From the NCBI RefSeq assembly GCF_003386665.1, contig NZ_QTUB01000001.1, forward strand, positions 2,728,001 to 2,792,000: a stretch of DNA of 64,000 nt, in the 5' to 3' direction. Each line of letters begins with the position of its first letter. The first letter of the stretch is position 1. A program made the position numbers and the translations under genes. The DNA comes from Xenorhabdus cabanillasii (GTDB lineage: Bacteria > Pseudomonadota > Gammaproteobacteria > Enterobacterales > Enterobacteriaceae). Shown here piece after piece: positions 17,753-28,664 of this stretch. Under the pieces are notes generated by a model, which had not been told where the DNA came from, did no database searches, and worked only from the letters and a program-made list of their open reading frames with translations.

Positions 17753-19510
17753 ATGAATGATGTTAAGACTCTTCAAAATCAGCAACTCATTGCAATTCTT
17801 ACTCATATTGTGGGTTCCTCTCATGTTCTCACTGAACCTCAAAAAACAGAACGCTATCGCAAAGGCTTTCGTTCCGGGCAAGGAAATGCCCTTGCTGTTA
17901 TTTTTCCCGGCTCATTGCTGGAGCAATGGAAAGTTTTCAAGGAATGTGTAGAAGCGGACAAAATTATTTTAATGCAGGCTGCTAATACGGGGTTAACAGA
18001 AGGTTCTACGCCCAATGGTAATGACTATGATCGCGATATTATCATTATCAGTACACTGAGAATGGATAAAATACAGGTCCTCAAATCGGTCAATCAGATC
18101 ATTGCATTCCCTGGTAGCACATTGTGGAATCTGGAAAAAGTATTAAAGCCGCTTGGCCGTGAACCGCATTCAGTCATTGGTTCTTCCTGTATTGGTGCAT
18201 CAGTTATTGGTGGAGTTTGTAATAATTCTGGTGGTTCCTTAGTCCAGCGTGGGCCTGCTTATACAGAAATGGCTTTATATGGACGTGTGAATGAAAAAGG
18301 CGAAGCCGAGCTTATTAATCACTTAGGTATAGAATTGGGGAACTCGCCAGAAGAAATCCTGACTTGTTTAGAAGAACAACGTTACCGTATTGAAGATATT
18401 CAGCAAAATAAAAGAGTAGCTTCTGATCATGAATATACCCAACGGGTTCGCGATATTGATGCGGATACCCCATCACGCTTTAATGCTGATGAACGCAGGT
18501 TGTTTGAAGCCTCAGGCTGTGCAGGTAAATTGATTATTTTCGCCGTTCGTTTGGATACCTTCTCGGCAGAACCTTCTACACAAGTATTCTATATCGGTAC
18601 TAATCAACCGGAAGTTTTGACAGAATTACGCCGATATATCTTATCGAGTTTTCAGCACTTGCCGGTTGCTGGTGAATATATGCATAGGAATATTTTTGAT
18701 ATTGCTGAAGTCTATGGCAAAGATACCTTCGTTATGATTGATAAACTTGGCACAGATAAAATGCCAAAGTTCTTCAGCTTAAAAGGGCGAGCGGATGCCT
18801 TTTTCGGCAAAATTCCTTTTTTGCCAGCACATTTAATAGATCGGGTAATGCAGGGACTAAGCCGTTTGTTCCCTTCACACTTACCTGCACGCCTGAAAAA
18901 GTATCGGAATCGTTTTGAACATCATTTGTTATTAAAAATGTCTGGTGAGGGTATAAAAGAAGCGAATGAATGGTTAGAGAGCTATTTCAAACAGGCAGAG
19001 GGTGAATATTTCGTCTGTACCCCAGAAGAAGGTGCTAAGGCTTTTTTACATCGCTTTGTAGCAGCAGGAGCAGCTATTCGGTATCAGGCAGTGCACAGCA
19101 ACGAAGTAGAAGATATTTTGCCGTTGGATATTGCCCTCAGGCGTAACGATCGTGAGTGGTTCGAACATCTGCCGCCAGAAATCAATGACGCACTGGTACA
19201 CCGTTTATATTACGGCCACTTTATGTGTCATGTATTTCATCAGGATTACATTGTCAAAAAAGGTAAAAATATTAATGCATTGAAAGAGAAGATGCTGGAA
19301 ATTTTAGAGCAGAGAGGAGCAGAATATCCTGCTGAGCATAACGTAGGTCATTTGTATAAGGCTAAGCCTCAGCTTAAGCAGTTTTATCAAAAGAATGATC
19401 CGACTAATAGTTTGAATCCAGGGATTGGTAAAACATCTAAGCTGAAAAATTGGAGAGAAGAGTGTGGAGGCCAATGTTTTGATAAATGCTCTGATCATCA
19501 GCATGACTAG
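17753..19510 (+). CDS. dld: Quinone-dependent D-lactate dehydrogenase Dld
   Basis: A 585-residue peripheral membrane flavoprotein that oxidises D-lactate to pyruvate and passes electrons to the quinone pool. FAD-binding blocks are QAANTGLTEGSTPNGNDYDRD, GREPHSVIGSSCIGASVIGG and NNSGGSLVQRGPAYTEM; the membrane-binding and C-terminal blocks include HHLLLKMSGEG, GHFMCHVFHQDYIVKKG and EHNVGHLYKAKP. It is about 14 residues longer than E. coli Dld through a slightly longer, Cys-containing tail (EECGGQCFDKCSDHQHD). That Cys/His-rich tail is unusual and may simply be unselected extension. Confidence 0.93.
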   Translation: MNDVKTLQNQQLIAILTHIVGSSHVLTEPQKTERYRKGFRSGQGNALAVIFPGSLLEQWKVFKECVEADKIILMQAANTGLTEGSTPNGNDYDRDIIIISTLRMDKIQVLKSVNQIIAFPGSTLWNLEKVLKPLGREPHSVIGSSCIGASVIGGVCNNSGGSLVQRGPAYTEMALYGRVNEKGEAELINHLGIELGNSPEEILTCLEEQRYRIEDIQQNKRVASDHEYTQRVRDIDADTPSRFNADERRLFEASGCAGKLIIFAVRLDTFSAEPSTQVFYIGTNQPEVLTELRRYILSSFQHLPVAGEYMHRNIFDIAEVYGKDTFVMIDKLGTDKMPKFFSLKGRADAFFGKIPFLPAHLIDRVMQGLSRLFPSHLPARLKKYRNRFEHHLLLKMSGEGIKEANEWLESYFKQAEGEYFVCTPEEGAKAFLHRFVAAGAAIRYQAVHSNEVEDILPLDIALRRNDREWFEHLPPEINDALVHRLYYGHFMCHVFHQDYIVKKGKNINALKEKMLEILEQRGAEYPAEHNVGHLYKAKPQLKQFYQKNDPTNSLNPGIGKTSKLKNWREECGGQCFDKCSDHQHD

Positions 19511-19530
19511 AGTAATTGTACAAAGATTGA

Positions 19531-19558
19531 AAAAGACAAAACCTGGGTTCTGTCTTTT
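19531..19558. terminator. Bidirectional terminator between dld and sbcB
   Basis: AAAAGACA pairs with TGTCTTTT, with inner AACC/GGTT pairing around the loop. The minus-strand flank is T-rich, favouring sbcB termination; the plus flank also has Ts. Confidence 0.7.
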
Positions 19559-19575
19559 CCTGTTTTAACTGAAAT

Positions 19576-21003
19576 TTATTCAGCTAATTGAACTGCATAA
19601 TCGATCAATGCCTTTAATTGACGGCATTTCTCTTCATCAGATTGGTGTTCAATAAAAAGTTGTTCAATAGTTGCAAAATATTGGGTGATATTTTCTTGTG
19701 TCAGTATCTCCCGGCGATGCTGCAACCAACGCTGTTGTTCATCATAATCCAAAGTTGCCGGATAGTTTCTGGCACGGTAACGGAACAGAAGTGCTTTAAT
19801 GCGTATATCTTGAAACGTTAAATCCAACGCAGGCAAGTTTTGAGGAGTGGTTTCACGAATAATTTCCATCGCAGTTTTATCAGCGTCACTGAAAAAGCCA
19901 CTATATAGCTTAGCATCAACATTATCAGATTCTGGAAATTCTTCTGAATGAGAAAACAATTCGACCACTTTTTCCCTGATTTGTGGATTACTACGTAAGA
20001 TAGCCAGATTTTGTGCACATTGGTTGCGATCTAATCCAACCCGCTCTGCATCTTGGGGACGCAATGTATTTTCAGGCGCAATAATCGGGCATTTGTTGAT
20101 ATGTACCAGTTTGATGGGAACAGGCGCTTGATCTGACTGTAATTCATCTCGGCGGGTATACAAGCGTTCACGTAATTCATCTGCACTAAGTTCCAGCAGA
20201 GGTGTGATATCGCCAGCCAAATCACACATGATAACAGCATTACGGTTTGTTGGATGCCAGGCCAAAGGTGCAATCAGGCTGATATTACTACGTAAAGCGC
20301 CAAACATGCCTGATACATGTACCAGCGGTTTCATTTGTGGAATATCAATCTGATTGCTGATTTTCTGTTTATTTCTTAACTGGAAAAAATAATCGAACAG
20401 CTTAGGTTGCGCTTGTTTAATCAGCTTCGCCATAGCAATAGTGGCGTAAACATCTGACATAGCGTCATGGGCTTGAGTATGTTCGACGCCATTGGCTTTT
20501 GTCAGCTGTTCCAGCTTAAAGCTAGGTAAACCATCATCATTTTCTGGCCAGATGATCCCTTCCGGGCGCAGGGCATAGCAGGCGCGTAATACATCAAGCA
20601 AGTCCCAACGAGAATTACCTTTTTGCCAACTATAGGCATAAGGATCGTAGAAATTGCGATAAAAGATATTACGGCTGACTTCATCGTCAAAACGAATATT
20701 GTTATATCCGAGAATACAGGTATTGGGTTTACTGAATGCAGCATGGATCAAGCGTGCAAATTCTGCTTCATTAACCCCTTTTTTCAGCGCTAATTGGGGA
20801 GTAATTCCCGTAATCATGATAGCTTCAGGATCAGGGAGGTAATCATCAGCAGGGGCACAGTACACCACTAAAGGCTCTTCGATGATATTAAAATCACTAT
20901 CAGTACGAACTCCCGCAAACTGTGCAGGACGATCTAAGGCAGGATGTTTGCCGAAGGTTTCATAGTCGTGAAAGTAGAAAGTGGGGATTTTATCGTTACT
21001 CAA
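19576..21003 (-). CDS. sbcB: Exodeoxyribonuclease I SbcB
   Basis: A 475-residue 3'-5' single-strand DNA exonuclease of the DEDDh family, the usual length. Exonuclease motifs are visible: FYFHDYETFGKHPALDRPAQF (first Asp/Glu), GYNNIRFDDEVSRN, and HDAMSDVYATIAMAKL (final His and Asp). The remaining SH3-like and helical domains form the processive ring. It acts in mismatch repair and recombination control and contacts SSB. Convergent with dld. Confidence 0.95.
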   Translation of the reverse strand: MSNDKIPTFYFHDYETFGKHPALDRPAQFAGVRTDSDFNIIEEPLVVYCAPADDYLPDPEAIMITGITPQLALKKGVNEAEFARLIHAAFSKPNTCILGYNNIRFDDEVSRNIFYRNFYDPYAYSWQKGNSRWDLLDVLRACYALRPEGIIWPENDDGLPSFKLEQLTKANGVEHTQAHDAMSDVYATIAMAKLIKQAQPKLFDYFFQLRNKQKISNQIDIPQMKPLVHVSGMFGALRSNISLIAPLAWHPTNRNAVIMCDLAGDITPLLELSADELRERLYTRRDELQSDQAPVPIKLVHINKCPIIAPENTLRPQDAERVGLDRNQCAQNLAILRSNPQIREKVVELFSHSEEFPESDNVDAKLYSGFFSDADKTAMEIIRETTPQNLPALDLTFQDIRIKALLFRYRARNYPATLDYDEQQRWLQHRREILTQENITQYFATIEQLFIEHQSDEEKCRQLKALIDYAVQLAE

Positions 21004-21262
21004 GGCGATTCTGCATCCATTGGTTGTTGGTTTAACTAATTAGATTTTAATGTATCATTTTTGTCTATCAGTCATGCCCGTATAATTTAGTTGTCTTACC
21101 CACGGTAAGTTAGTTTGTCATGTGGTTAGATCAAAGATATGGTAACTCATAGGCCTATTACGTCAATAAATTATCGAAACTGGCTTGTCTATGTGTTACC
21201 TGAAATTGTATTGTGTAGTCAGCATAAAAAATTATCGGTCTAATTAAAGAAAGGTGTAAAAA

Positions 21263-21583
21263 ATGGACAACGCGAATAAACCGACATTCCATAATGTATT
21301 AGAGTTTGTGCGTATCTTTCGTCGCAAAAATAAATTACAACGAGAAATCGTAGACAATGAGAAAAAGATCCGCGACAACCAAAAACGTGTACTGTTACTG
21401 GATAATCTGAGTGATTACATTAAACCGGGAATGTCAGTTGAAGATATTCAAGGAATTATCGCCCATATGCGTAGCGATTATGAAGAGCGAGTTGACGAAT
21501 ATATTATCAAAAATGCTGAGTTGTCTAAAGAACGCCGCGAATTATCCAAAAAGCTTAAGGCAATGGATGGCGGAGTGAAATAA
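21263..21583 (+). CDS. tmaR: TmaR (YeeX), PTS pole-localising coiled-coil protein
   Basis: A 106-residue, highly charged, helical protein almost identical in its core to E. coli Yee[61 protein letters not shown]. TmaR clusters at the cell pole and binds PTS enzyme I to restrain its activity. AAAGGTG lies upstream of the ATG. In E. coli it is near sbcB and plaP, so this block is syntenic. Confidence 0.92.
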   Translation: MDNANKPTFHNVLEFVRIFRRKNKLQREIVDNEKKIRDNQKRVLLLDNLSDYIKPGMSVEDIQGIIAHMRSDYEERVDEYIIKNAELSKERRELSKKLKAMDGGVK

Positions 21584-21588
21584 GATAT

Positions 21589-21613
21589 TGACCACGCCGG
21601 AAAGGCGTGGTCA
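21589..21613. terminator. Bidirectional hairpin after tmaR
   Basis: TGACCACGCC pairs perfectly with GGCGTGGTCA across a 5-nt loop, followed by CTTTAT. It lies between convergent tmaR and the SDR-like gene. Confidence 0.65.
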
Positions 21614-21618
21614 CTTTA

Positions 21619-22263
21619 TCAATTCCAGTGAAGTTTTAGTTCAGGATCGACCAAAGCGTAAATCTGGTAATAAGCCTCTTTATCCTCAGCCATATGTGCC
21701 AATTGCAAAGCAACATCCTCACGACTCACCATACCGTGAATTTCTCCCTGATAACGTTGGCAATGCCCTGTACCTGCTTGATTAGTCAGACCGCCGGGAC
21801 GAACAATTGTAAAGTCTAAGGTACTGGTTTGCAGATAACTTTCTGCCAGTGATTTGAGCCTGACTGATTGACCGAATAATGATTTGGCACGTGGTGATAA
21901 GGTGTGCCAACTATCACCACATCCTATGGATGTAACCAAGAGCATGCGTGAAATTTGAGCCTTTTCCAGAGCATCTATGATGGCAATATTGCCGTAGTGA
22001 TCTGAATTACCTCCTCCGATGGTTGAAAAAACGATGGGATTTTCTCCGGCATGTTCAATTGCTTTTTCTATACTTCGGCTGTCACAGGCATCACCTTGTA
22101 TCACATTCACACCGATTGAACATAGTTCAATCGCCTGTTGTTCATTACGGATCAATGCCGTAATCGGACGTTTTTGTTTTAGTGCGATATCGGTCAGATA
22201 GCGTCCGATACCTTTGCCCGCACCGAAAATCAACCAAGGTTTCGTAGACGAAATTTTATCCAT
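21619..22263 (-). CDS. NAD(P)-binding atypical SDR-family protein
   Basis: A 214-residue Rossmann-fold protein of the NAD(P)H-binding, atypical short-chain dehydrogenase type. The dinucleotide motif reads IFGAGKGIGRYL near residue 13, followed by strands ending in ALIRNEQ and VIQGDACD, then STIGGG and the LLVTSIGCGDSW block; VRPGGLTNQ is the typical 'VRPG' motif of this family. The active-site YxxxK of classical SDRs is not obvious. Probably cytosolic oxidoreductase or sensor; substrate unknown. Single gene between tmaR and rne. Confidence 0.65.
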   Translation of the reverse strand: MDKISSTKPWLIFGAGKGIGRYLTDIALKQKRPITALIRNEQQAIELCSIGVNVIQGDACDSRSIEKAIEHAGENPIVFSTIGGGNSDHYGNIAIIDALEKAQISRMLLVTSIGCGDSWHTLSPRAKSLFGQSVRLKSLAESYLQTSTLDFTIVRPGGLTNQAGTGHCQRYQGEIHGMVSREDVALQLAHMAEDKEAYYQIYALVDPELKLHWN

Positions 22264-22354
22264 AATAATTCACCGTTTCAAATGATAACTGCCTGAGTTT
22301 ATTGAAATCAGAGCTCAAAGGAAATGAAGCAGACAGCTTTTATAACGTAAATGA

Positions 22355-22386
22355 TAAAAAAATGGCTCCCAGAAAAGGAGCCATTT
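22355..22386 (-). terminator. rne terminator
   Basis: On the minus strand AAATGGCTCC pairs with GGAGCCATTT across a short loop and is followed by a T-run. It lies about 30 nt past the rne stop. Confidence 0.88.
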
Positions 22387-22413
22387 GATTTTATAGGTGA
22401 TTATGCTATTCGA

Positions 22414-25400
22414 TTATTCGAATGACTGTGGCTTTGACATTCTTGATGTTGCGACGCTCGTTGCAGAATGCCCGCCTGCACCTCCTTTTCCTTTAAATGG
22501 ATAAACAGGGCGTTGCCATTCAGTAATAATGACTGGCTGCGCCGCCATATCCGGTGCCGGCGCTTTAGTCATTGGGGAATAAGCGTGATGATTTTTTGCC
22601 ACGATGATCTGTGATTCAGCAGCTTTTGTCTCTTTCGCTTTAACTTCCGTTACCTGAGAGCATATTTCCGTTGCGACAGTTGGCTGTTCTTTATAGTGTT
22701 CCTGTTCAGCGACAGAGGTAACGATGATCGGTTCTGCTGCGCGATGTGCTTCTTCCTCAGATTCATGTAATACCGTGTTATGCACAGTTTCAACCTGATA
22801 TGCGATATCATTGCTGATAGCTGCTCCTACAGTTTCCTGTGTTGGCGCTTCAGTCAGTTCAGAGGCAGGCTCTGTAGCTGATGCCACAGGAGAATGGATC
22901 ACTGACTCAGCTTTAACATCTTCGTAATTGATTATGGTTTTCTCTGCCTCTGTTGCTTCAGTAACAGTAAAGATTGAGACTGGTTCAGCAATTTTTGCAG
23001 CCGCGGGAATTTGCATAATATCAACGGATTGCTCTGATGCTATTCCTTCAACAGCAGAAATTTCAGTTGAAATTTCTGTTTCAGAAACTGTTACTACAGG
23101 TGTGACTGGGTAACGAACCCAAACTTTACCTGATGCCAATTCAGGTGAAACTACTGCCATTGCAAGAGGTACAGGTGATTGGGTCAGATTACGTTCATCG
23201 CGATAACGACGACGACGTTGCCCGCTGACACGCAAATGGCGCGGTGAACGGCGAGAACGACGTGGCATGATGTTATCTTGTTGCTCATTACCTTGCAGAG
23301 AGCTTTGTACAGATGAAACTTGCACACTTGCATTTTGCGTAATGGATTCGTCTGAAGCAGAAGACTGAGCTGTTACTTCCATTTCTGTATTGATAACAGC
23401 CGGTACAGAAACTTTTTTCTCTTCTTCTACGATTACTGGTGCAGATTCAGATGTGACTGCTGGCAAGGTAGCAATAGCAGCTACTTCTTTCACGCTATCT
23501 GTAATACGAATTTTCTGCTCAAGCTGACGACGTTGGCGCCTCGGCATAACAGGTTGACGTTCTTCGATTTCTGCCTCTGGAACTTCAGTTTTGTTTACTT
23601 GCTGCGCTTTGATTTCCAACTGTTGCTGACGTTTTTCTTCCTGACGACGGCGTTGACGCTCTGCACGCTGTTCACGGCGCTGTTGCTGCTGAGTTTCACG
23701 AGACTCGTTATCTGTTACAGTATCATCCTGCACATTATTTTTAGGCTGAGCATTACGTCCTTTACGCTGTTCATCACGCTCGCGATTATTCCGAGTTTCA
23801 TTCTCATTGCGCTCACGACGTTGGTTTTGACGGCGTGAATTACGGCGCTCAGATGAACGGCGATTATCGTTACCGGAAGATTTTTTGCTCTTTTCCCGTG
23901 GTTGTTTCTCTTCCTCACCACTGAATGCTTTTTTCAGGGCTTTTAAAAGGCGGCTGAACAAACCGGGTTTGTCTGCTTTTTGCTGATTATTCGCTGGTGT
24001 TTTTTTCTCTTTTGTTTTTGCCGTTACAGGTGCAGGAGTTTCTGTAGGCAGATCGAAAGTCGAAATAGCAGGTTGTTCAGGACGCTTGCGTTCATGCTGT
24101 GCATCTTCCTGAATATTTGCCATTTCCGTTTCATGAAATTGTGGAAGCTGATAACTCAGGGCAGAAATTTCTTCACCTTTACGAACACGTAAAACAGAGA
24201 AGTGTGGGGTCTGCATTTGGTTGTTTGGAACGATAACCACTCCGACACCACCCTGACGATGTTCAATCGCACTGACAGCTTTACGTTTCTCATTCAACAG
24301 GTAGGAAGCGATCTGAACAGGAACAATGGCATGAACCTGATGAGTATTTTCTTTCAGAGCTTCTTCTTCTATCAGACGAAGAATAGACAGGGAAAGTGAT
24401 TCATTATCGCGAATAGTTCCCGTACCGCTACAGCGTGGACAGACATGATGGCTGGATTCACCCAGTGACGGGCTTAAGCGCTGACGTGACATCTCCAGCA
24501 GACCAAAACGGGAAATTCGGCCGATCTGAATACGGGCACGATCTTGGCGAACTGCATCACGCAGGCGATTTTCAACCTCACGCTGATGGCGAACTGGTGT
24601 CATATCAATAAAATCGATAACGATAAGGCCACCGAGGTCTCGCAGGCGTAATTGACGGGCAATCTCATCTGCGGCTTCCAGATTCGTATTAAAAGCGGTT
24701 TCTTCAATATCTCCCCCACGGGTTGCGCGGGATGAGTTGATATCGATTGCGGTCAACGCTTCAGTGGTGTCAATGACGACTGAACCACCGGAAGGCAGTC
24801 TCACTTCACGTTGGAAAGCGGATTCGATCTGGGATTCTATCTGGTAATGGCTGAACAGGGGGACTTCACCACTATACAGTTTGATTTTGCTGGCAAAATC
24901 AGGACGGCCGAGTGCGGTGATATGTTGGCGTGCCAAATCGAGGATTTTAGGGTTATCGATCAGGATTTCCCCGATATCCGGGCGCAGATAATCACGGAAA
25001 GCTCGTACGATAACGTTGCTTTCCTGGTGAATCAAAAAAGGCGCTGGATGACTGCTTGCAGCTTTCTTAATTGCTTCCCAGTGTTTCAGGCGGAAGTTCA
25101 GATCTCCTTGTAAGGATTCTGCGGATTTGCCGACACCGGCAGTACGGACGATAAGCCCCATACCTTCAGGGACTTCAAGGGAAGAGAGTGCTTCTTTTAA
25201 TTCAATGCGGTCATCACCTTCGATACGACGGGAAATACCGCCTGCTCTTGGATTATTTGGCATTAAAACCAGATAGCTGCCAGCCAGACTGATAAAGGTT
25301 GTTAAGGCTGCTCCTTTATTGCCTCGCTCTTCTTTATCGACCTGAACGATAACTTCCTGGCCTTCTTTAAGTATGTCCTTAATGTTGGGGCGACCGTGGG

Positions 25401-25650
25401 CATGGTAATTACTTGGGAAATATTCACGAGCAATTTCTTTTATAGGAAGGAAGCCATGCCGTTCTGCACCATAATCAACAAAAGCGGCCTCAAGGCTAGG
25501 TTCAATCCGTGTAATTTTACCTTTGTAAATATTTGCCTTTTTTTGCTCGTGTCCAGGACTTTCAATATCCAGATCATAAAGACGTTGCCCATCAACAAGG
25601 GCGACGCGCAACTCTTCCTGTTGGGTTGCGTTGATTAACATTCTTTTCAT
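22414..25650 (-). CDS. rne: Ribonuclease E
   Basis: A 1078-residue endoribonuclease, scaffold of the RNA degradosome. The start [19 protein letters not shown]1 domain ([20 protein letters not shown]), DNase-I-like catalytic core with [10 protein letters not shown] and [11 protein letters not shown] (catalytic Asp residues), and the Zn-link CPRCSGTG are all present. Beyond about residue 530 the tail is disordered: an amphipathic membrane segment ([16 protein letters not shown]), Arg-rich RNA-binding stretches ([20 protein letters not shown]), and the PNPase-binding end (APAPDMAA ... [17 protein letters not shown]). A long leader upstream suggests autoregulation. Confidence 0.96.
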   Translation of the reverse strand: MKRMLINATQQEELRVALVDGQRLYDLDIESPGHEQKKANIYKGKITRIEPSLEAAFVDYGAERHGFLPIKEIAREYFPSNYHAHGRPNIKDILKEGQEVIVQVDKEERGNKGAALTTFISLAGSYLVLMPNNPRAGGISRRIEGDDRIELKEALSSLEVPEGMGLIVRTAGVGKSAESLQGDLNFRLKHWEAIKKAASSHPAPFLIHQESNVIVRAFRDYLRPDIGEILIDNPKILDLARQHITALGRPDFASKIKLYSGEVPLFSHYQIESQIESAFQREVRLPSGGSVVIDTTEALTAIDINSSRATRGGDIEETAFNTNLEAADEIARQLRLRDLGGLIVIDFIDMTPVRHQREVENRLRDAVRQDRARIQIGRISRFGLLEMSRQRLSPSLGESSHHVCPRCSGTGTIRDNESLSLSILRLIEEEALKENTHQVHAIVPVQIASYLLNEKRKAVSAIEHRQGGVGVVIVPNNQMQTPHFSVLRVRKGEEISALSYQLPQFHETEMANIQEDAQHERKRPEQPAISTFDLPTETPAPVTAKTKEKKTPANNQQKADKPGLFSRLLKALKKAFSGEEEKQPREKSKKSSGNDNRRSSERRNSRRQNQRRERNENETRNNRERDEQRKGRNAQPKNNVQDDTVTDNESRETQQQQRREQRAERQRRRQEEKRQQQLEIKAQQVNKTEVPEAEIEERQPVMPRRQRRQLEQKIRITDSVKEVAAIATLPAVTSESAPVIVEEEKKVSVPAVINTEMEVTAQSSASDESITQNASVQVSSVQSSLQGNEQQDNIMPRRSRRSPRHLRVSGQRRRRYRDERNLTQSPVPLAMAVVSPELASGKVWVRYPVTPVVTVSETEISTEISAVEGIASEQSVDIMQIPAAAKIAEPVSIFTVTEATEAEKTIINYEDVKAESVIHSPVASATEPASELTEAPTQETVGAAISNDIAYQVETVHNTVLHESEEEAHRAAEPIIVTSVAEQEHYKEQPTVATEICSQVTEVKAKETKAAESQIIVAKNHHAYSPMTKAPAPDMAAQPVIITEWQRPVYPFKGKGGAGGHSATSVATSRMSKPQSFE

Positions 25651-26100
25651 TCTAACTTACTCATTATTTTTTACATTAGTATAGAGCTGCGAGTAAAAAG
25701 AGAAGCACTACTGGTAACCGATGACCTCGTGTCTTTTACAAAACCGTCAGCCTCACGGCTATCGTTTGTATAGAGGTGCCTAATTGTCGGCAAGCCTGAA
25801 TTTCATTTCTTTCATTGGAAGAAACGCAGCGCTCTTTATTGGGGGATACTGTAATAAATTAGTACAGGTTCTACCCAGTCCAGTAAGTTGCAACCCACAG
25901 CCCATAAATTGTTTGATTGAACATTACGTCTTACGCCATTGCTGCGTTTTTGTTCAAACAAACAGATAACAAACAATTTCAATCTGCCATTCATAGTTTA
26001 GTAAACTGTGGCCGGAAAGCATTATTCCATTGCTATTGGGGTGATAGCAAGGTGACTTTATCGCTTTAGGAGTTTTTTATCATGAAATGGTGATAAGTTG
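25651..26100 (-). promoter_or_regulatory. Long rne 5' leader region
   Basis: About 450 nt without a gene lie upstream of rne. In E. coli a 361-nt rne leader with hairpins lets RNase E destabilise its own mRNA. Here several stems can be drawn, including GCCGTGAGGCTGACGGT on the minus strand with CCGT/ACGG arms, near 25740-25765. Placement and length support a conserved autoregulatory leader; I did not fold it. The divergent rluC promoter shares the distal part (26100-26219). Confidence 0.5.
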
Positions 26101-26219
26101 TTAATCTTTAGCCTTTATTCTAAGACAATTTAATAATAAAGAATGAAAATATGGATATTATTTATACATAATTTAAAAATGATTGGCACTCTGTTTGCTG
26201 GATAATTAAAATTGCGTCT

Positions 26220-27170
26220 ATGAAAACAAATAATCAAATTGTACAGTTTGTCACTATTGATGACGATGAAGCAGGCCAGAGAATTGATAACTTTTTGCTG
26301 GCTCGCTTAAAAGGTGTACCTAAGAGTATGGTCTATCGGATCTTGCGCAAAGGTGAAGTTAGAGTCAACAAAGGAAGGGTTAAGCCTGAATATAAATTGA
26401 CAGCCAATGATATTATCAGAATTCCGCCTGTCAGAGTTGCAGAAAAACAGGATGCTCCTGTTTCTGCGAAGCTGGATAAAGTAGCGGCTTTGGCAGAATG
26501 CATTCTTTATGAAGATGATTATATTTTAGTTATCAATAAACCATCAGGAACAGCCGTACATGGTGGGAGCGGACTGAGCTTTGGTGTGATTGAAGGATTG
26601 CGTGCATTACGGCCTGAAGCGCGTTTTCTTGAATTGGTACATCGCCTCGATCGCGATACATCCGGGGTTTTACTGATTGCGAAGAAACGTTCAGCTTTAC
26701 GTTCACTACATGAGCAATTACGTTTAAAACAAATGCAGAAAGATTATTTGGCATTAGTGCGCGGCCAATGGCAATCCCATTGTAAAATAGTGCAGGCACC
26801 TTTATTAAAAAATATTCTGCAAAGCGGTGAAAGGGTCGTTAAGGTTAGCAGTGAGGGTAAACCATCTGAGACGCGCTTCAAGGTTGAAGAGCGATATGCA
26901 TTTGCCACACTGGTGCGAGCCAGCCCTGTAACGGGACGTACTCACCAGATCCGTGTGCACACCTTATATGCGGGGCATCCGATTGCATTTGATGATCGCT
27001 ACGGTGACAAAACATTTGATGAACAGCTTGCAGAAACAGGGATTAATCGGCTATTTCTGCATGCCAGTTCATTAAAATTTACCCATCCATCAACAGGAGA
27101 GACTTTGCGTTTTGAAGCGCCAATGGATGTCGGGTTACGCCAATGTTTAAAAAAATTGCGTCAAATGTAA
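26220..27170 (+). CDS. rluC: 23S rRNA pseudouridine synthase RluC
   Basis: A 316-residue synthase that makes pseudouridine at 23S positions 955, 2504 and 2580 in E. coli. An S4 RNA-binding domain lies at about residues 18-80 (QRIDNFLLARLKGVPKSMVYRI, GEVRVNKGRVKPEYKL), then the RluA-family catalytic domain with the motif HRLDRDTSGVLL carrying the catalytic Asp. ATG has little Shine-Dalgarno sequence. Divergent from rne, as in E. coli. Confidence 0.95.
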   Translation: MKTNNQIVQFVTIDDDEAGQRIDNFLLARLKGVPKSMVYRILRKGEVRVNKGRVKPEYKLTANDIIRIPPVRVAEKQDAPVSAKLDKVAALAECILYEDDYILVINKPSGTAVHGGSGLSFGVIEGLRALRPEARFLELVHRLDRDTSGVLLIAKKRSALRSLHEQLRLKQMQKDYLALVRGQWQSHCKIVQAPLLKNILQSGERVVKVSSEGKPSETRFKVEERYAFATLVRASPVTGRTHQIRVHTLYAGHPIAFDDRYGDKTFDEQLAETGINRLFLHASSLKFTHPSTGETLRFEAPMDVGLRQCLKKLRQM

Positions 27171-27189
27171 TTAGATAGTCATAAGTTGG

Positions 27190-27786
27190 TTATGAATATT
27201 GTGCCGTCAGGGGGTTTACCCCCTGGCGGATAAACATTTCTGTCAGTGTAATTAATGGCAGACCAATTAATGTATTGGGATCTTTACCGTCGAGTTTTTC
27301 AAATAACGTAATTCCCAAACCTTCACTTTTAAAACTGCCCGCACAATTGAAAGGTTGTTCTTTTTTTAGATAGTTGATGATTTCAGCTTCAGTCAGTGTT
27401 CTGAAATGGACATGAAACAGTTCACAACGCGTATCGGTATTTCCTGTTTTGCTATTGAATAACGTAATGCCAGTATAAAAAGTGACGCGTTGCCCACTGG
27501 CTTTTTTTAGTTGTGAGAGAGCATTCTCAAAATTATGGGGTTTTCCTGTAATTTTACCGTTTAAAACACATACCTGATCGGAACCTATAATAAGGTGACT
27601 GGAATAATGTTTTTGTAATGTGGTAGCTTTTGCTTGTGAAAGGCGCATGACTAATTGCTCAGGAGTTTCATTCTCCTGCAAACTTTCATTAACATATGGT
27701 GCGGCACAGGTAAAAGGTAAACCTATTTTTTCTAACAATAAGCGGCGATATATCGAAGTTGACGATAAAACAATCGGAAGCATCAT
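27190..27786 (-). CDS. yceF: Maf-like nucleotide pyrophosphatase YceF
   Basis: A 198-residue Maf/HAM1-fold pyrophosphatase that hydrolyses non-canonical nucleotides; E. coli YceF prefers 7-methyl-GTP. I start at ATG 27786 ([11 protein letters not shown]) because the family begins with a short lead into LxSTS; a longer frame reaches 27837. Visible motifs: [35 protein letters not shown] and [21 protein letters not shown] strong 7-bp GC hairpin (27208-27225) sits inside its last codons and might also slow transcription from convergent rluC. Confidence 0.88.
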   Translation of the reverse strand: MMLPIVLSSTSIYRRLLLEKIGLPFTCAAPYVNESLQENETPEQLVMRLSQAKATTLQKHYSSHLIIGSDQVCVLNGKITGKPHNFENALSQLKKASGQRVTFYTGITLFNSKTGNTDTRCELFHVHFRTLTEAEIINYLKKEQPFNCAGSFKSEGLGITLFEKLDGKDPNTLIGLPLITLTEMFIRQGVNPLTAQYS

Positions 27787-27927
27787 TTTTCCATAAAATA
27801 CGTAGAGAAATATTTGCAGGCATTTTAAACTATACACCGCTTATTAAGCGAATATTTGGCGAAAAGGTGCAGATGTGTGGCCTTTTTCTTTGACTATGTC
27901 TCGTTACAAAGATAATATGCGCGCCTT

Positions 27928-28452
27928 ATGCAGAAGGTAAAATTACCCCTGACCATTGATGTACTTCGTGCAGCCCAGAAAAGATTAGACTACAAAGGTA
28001 GTTATTCTGCTGAACAAGTGTCTCGTCTCTTAGAGTCTGTGGTCAGTGTGGATAGTGATGTAGATAGCTCATTATCATTTCAGATTGATAATCAGCGTCT
28101 GGCGGTTGTAAAAGGGCATTCAGATGTGGATGTTACGCTTGCCTGTCAGCGCTGTGGCAGTAATTTCAGTCATCATGTTCACACAACGTATTGTTTTAGC
28201 CCGATCATCAACGATGAGCAGGTTGAGGCATTACCGGAAGAGTATGAGCCAATTGACATTAATGAATTTGGTGAAATAGATTTACTGGCTATGATTGAAG
28301 ACGAAATAATTCTTTCTCTACCAGTAGTTCCGGTACATGATTCTGAACACTGTGAAGTGTCCGACGCGGACATGGTGTTTGGTGTTCTGCCTCCTGAAGT
28401 GGAAAAACCAAACCCATTTGCCGTATTAGCCAGTTTAAAGAAAAGTACTTAA
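27928..28452 (+). CDS. yceD: YceD, DUF177 rRNA-associated protein
   Basis: A 174-residue DUF177 protein, co-transcribed with rpmF in bacteria and plants and linked to 23S rRNA accumulation. It matches E. coli YceD in [31 protein letters not shown] [20 protein letters not shown] (Cys pair), [24 protein letters not shown] and [11 protein letters not shown]. It heads the rpmF-plsX-fab cluster; 12 bp separate it from rpmF. Confidence 0.9.
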   Translation: MQKVKLPLTIDVLRAAQKRLDYKGSYSAEQVSRLLESVVSVDSDVDSSLSFQIDNQRLAVVKGHSDVDVTLACQRCGSNFSHHVHTTYCFSPIINDEQVEALPEEYEPIDINEFGEIDLLAMIEDEIILSLPVVPVHDSEHCEVSDADMVFGVLPPEVEKPNPFAVLASLKKST

Positions 28453-28464
28453 GGAGTAAGGTCA

Positions 28465-28635
28465 ATGGCCGTACAACAGAATAAACCAACTCGTTCTAAA
28501 CGTGGTATGCGTCGTTCTCATGACGCACTGACTACAGCACAAGTTTCTGTAGACAAAACTTCTGGTGAAACTCACCTGCGTCACCATGTGACTGCTGATG
28601 GTTACTACCGTGGCCGCAAGGTAATCAACAAGTAA
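28465..28635 (+). CDS. rpmF: 50S ribosomal protein L32
   Basis: A 56-residue basic protein read directly: starts [20 protein letters not shown] and ends [10 protein letters not shown]. It lacks the zinc-ribbon cysteines, as in enterobacterial L32. AAGGAG precedes the ATG. Second gene of the yceD-rpmF-plsX operon. Confidence 0.97.
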   Translation: MAVQQNKPTRSKRGMRRSHDALTTAQVSVDKTSGETHLRHHVTADGYYRGRKVINK

Positions 28636-28664
28636 TTTCAGCTAATTATTAGCAAGTTGATATC

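Noticed and set aside
27208..27225. Intrinsic terminator for rluC
   Set aside because: Strong GC hairpin but no T-run, and it lies inside the maf/yceF coding sequence.
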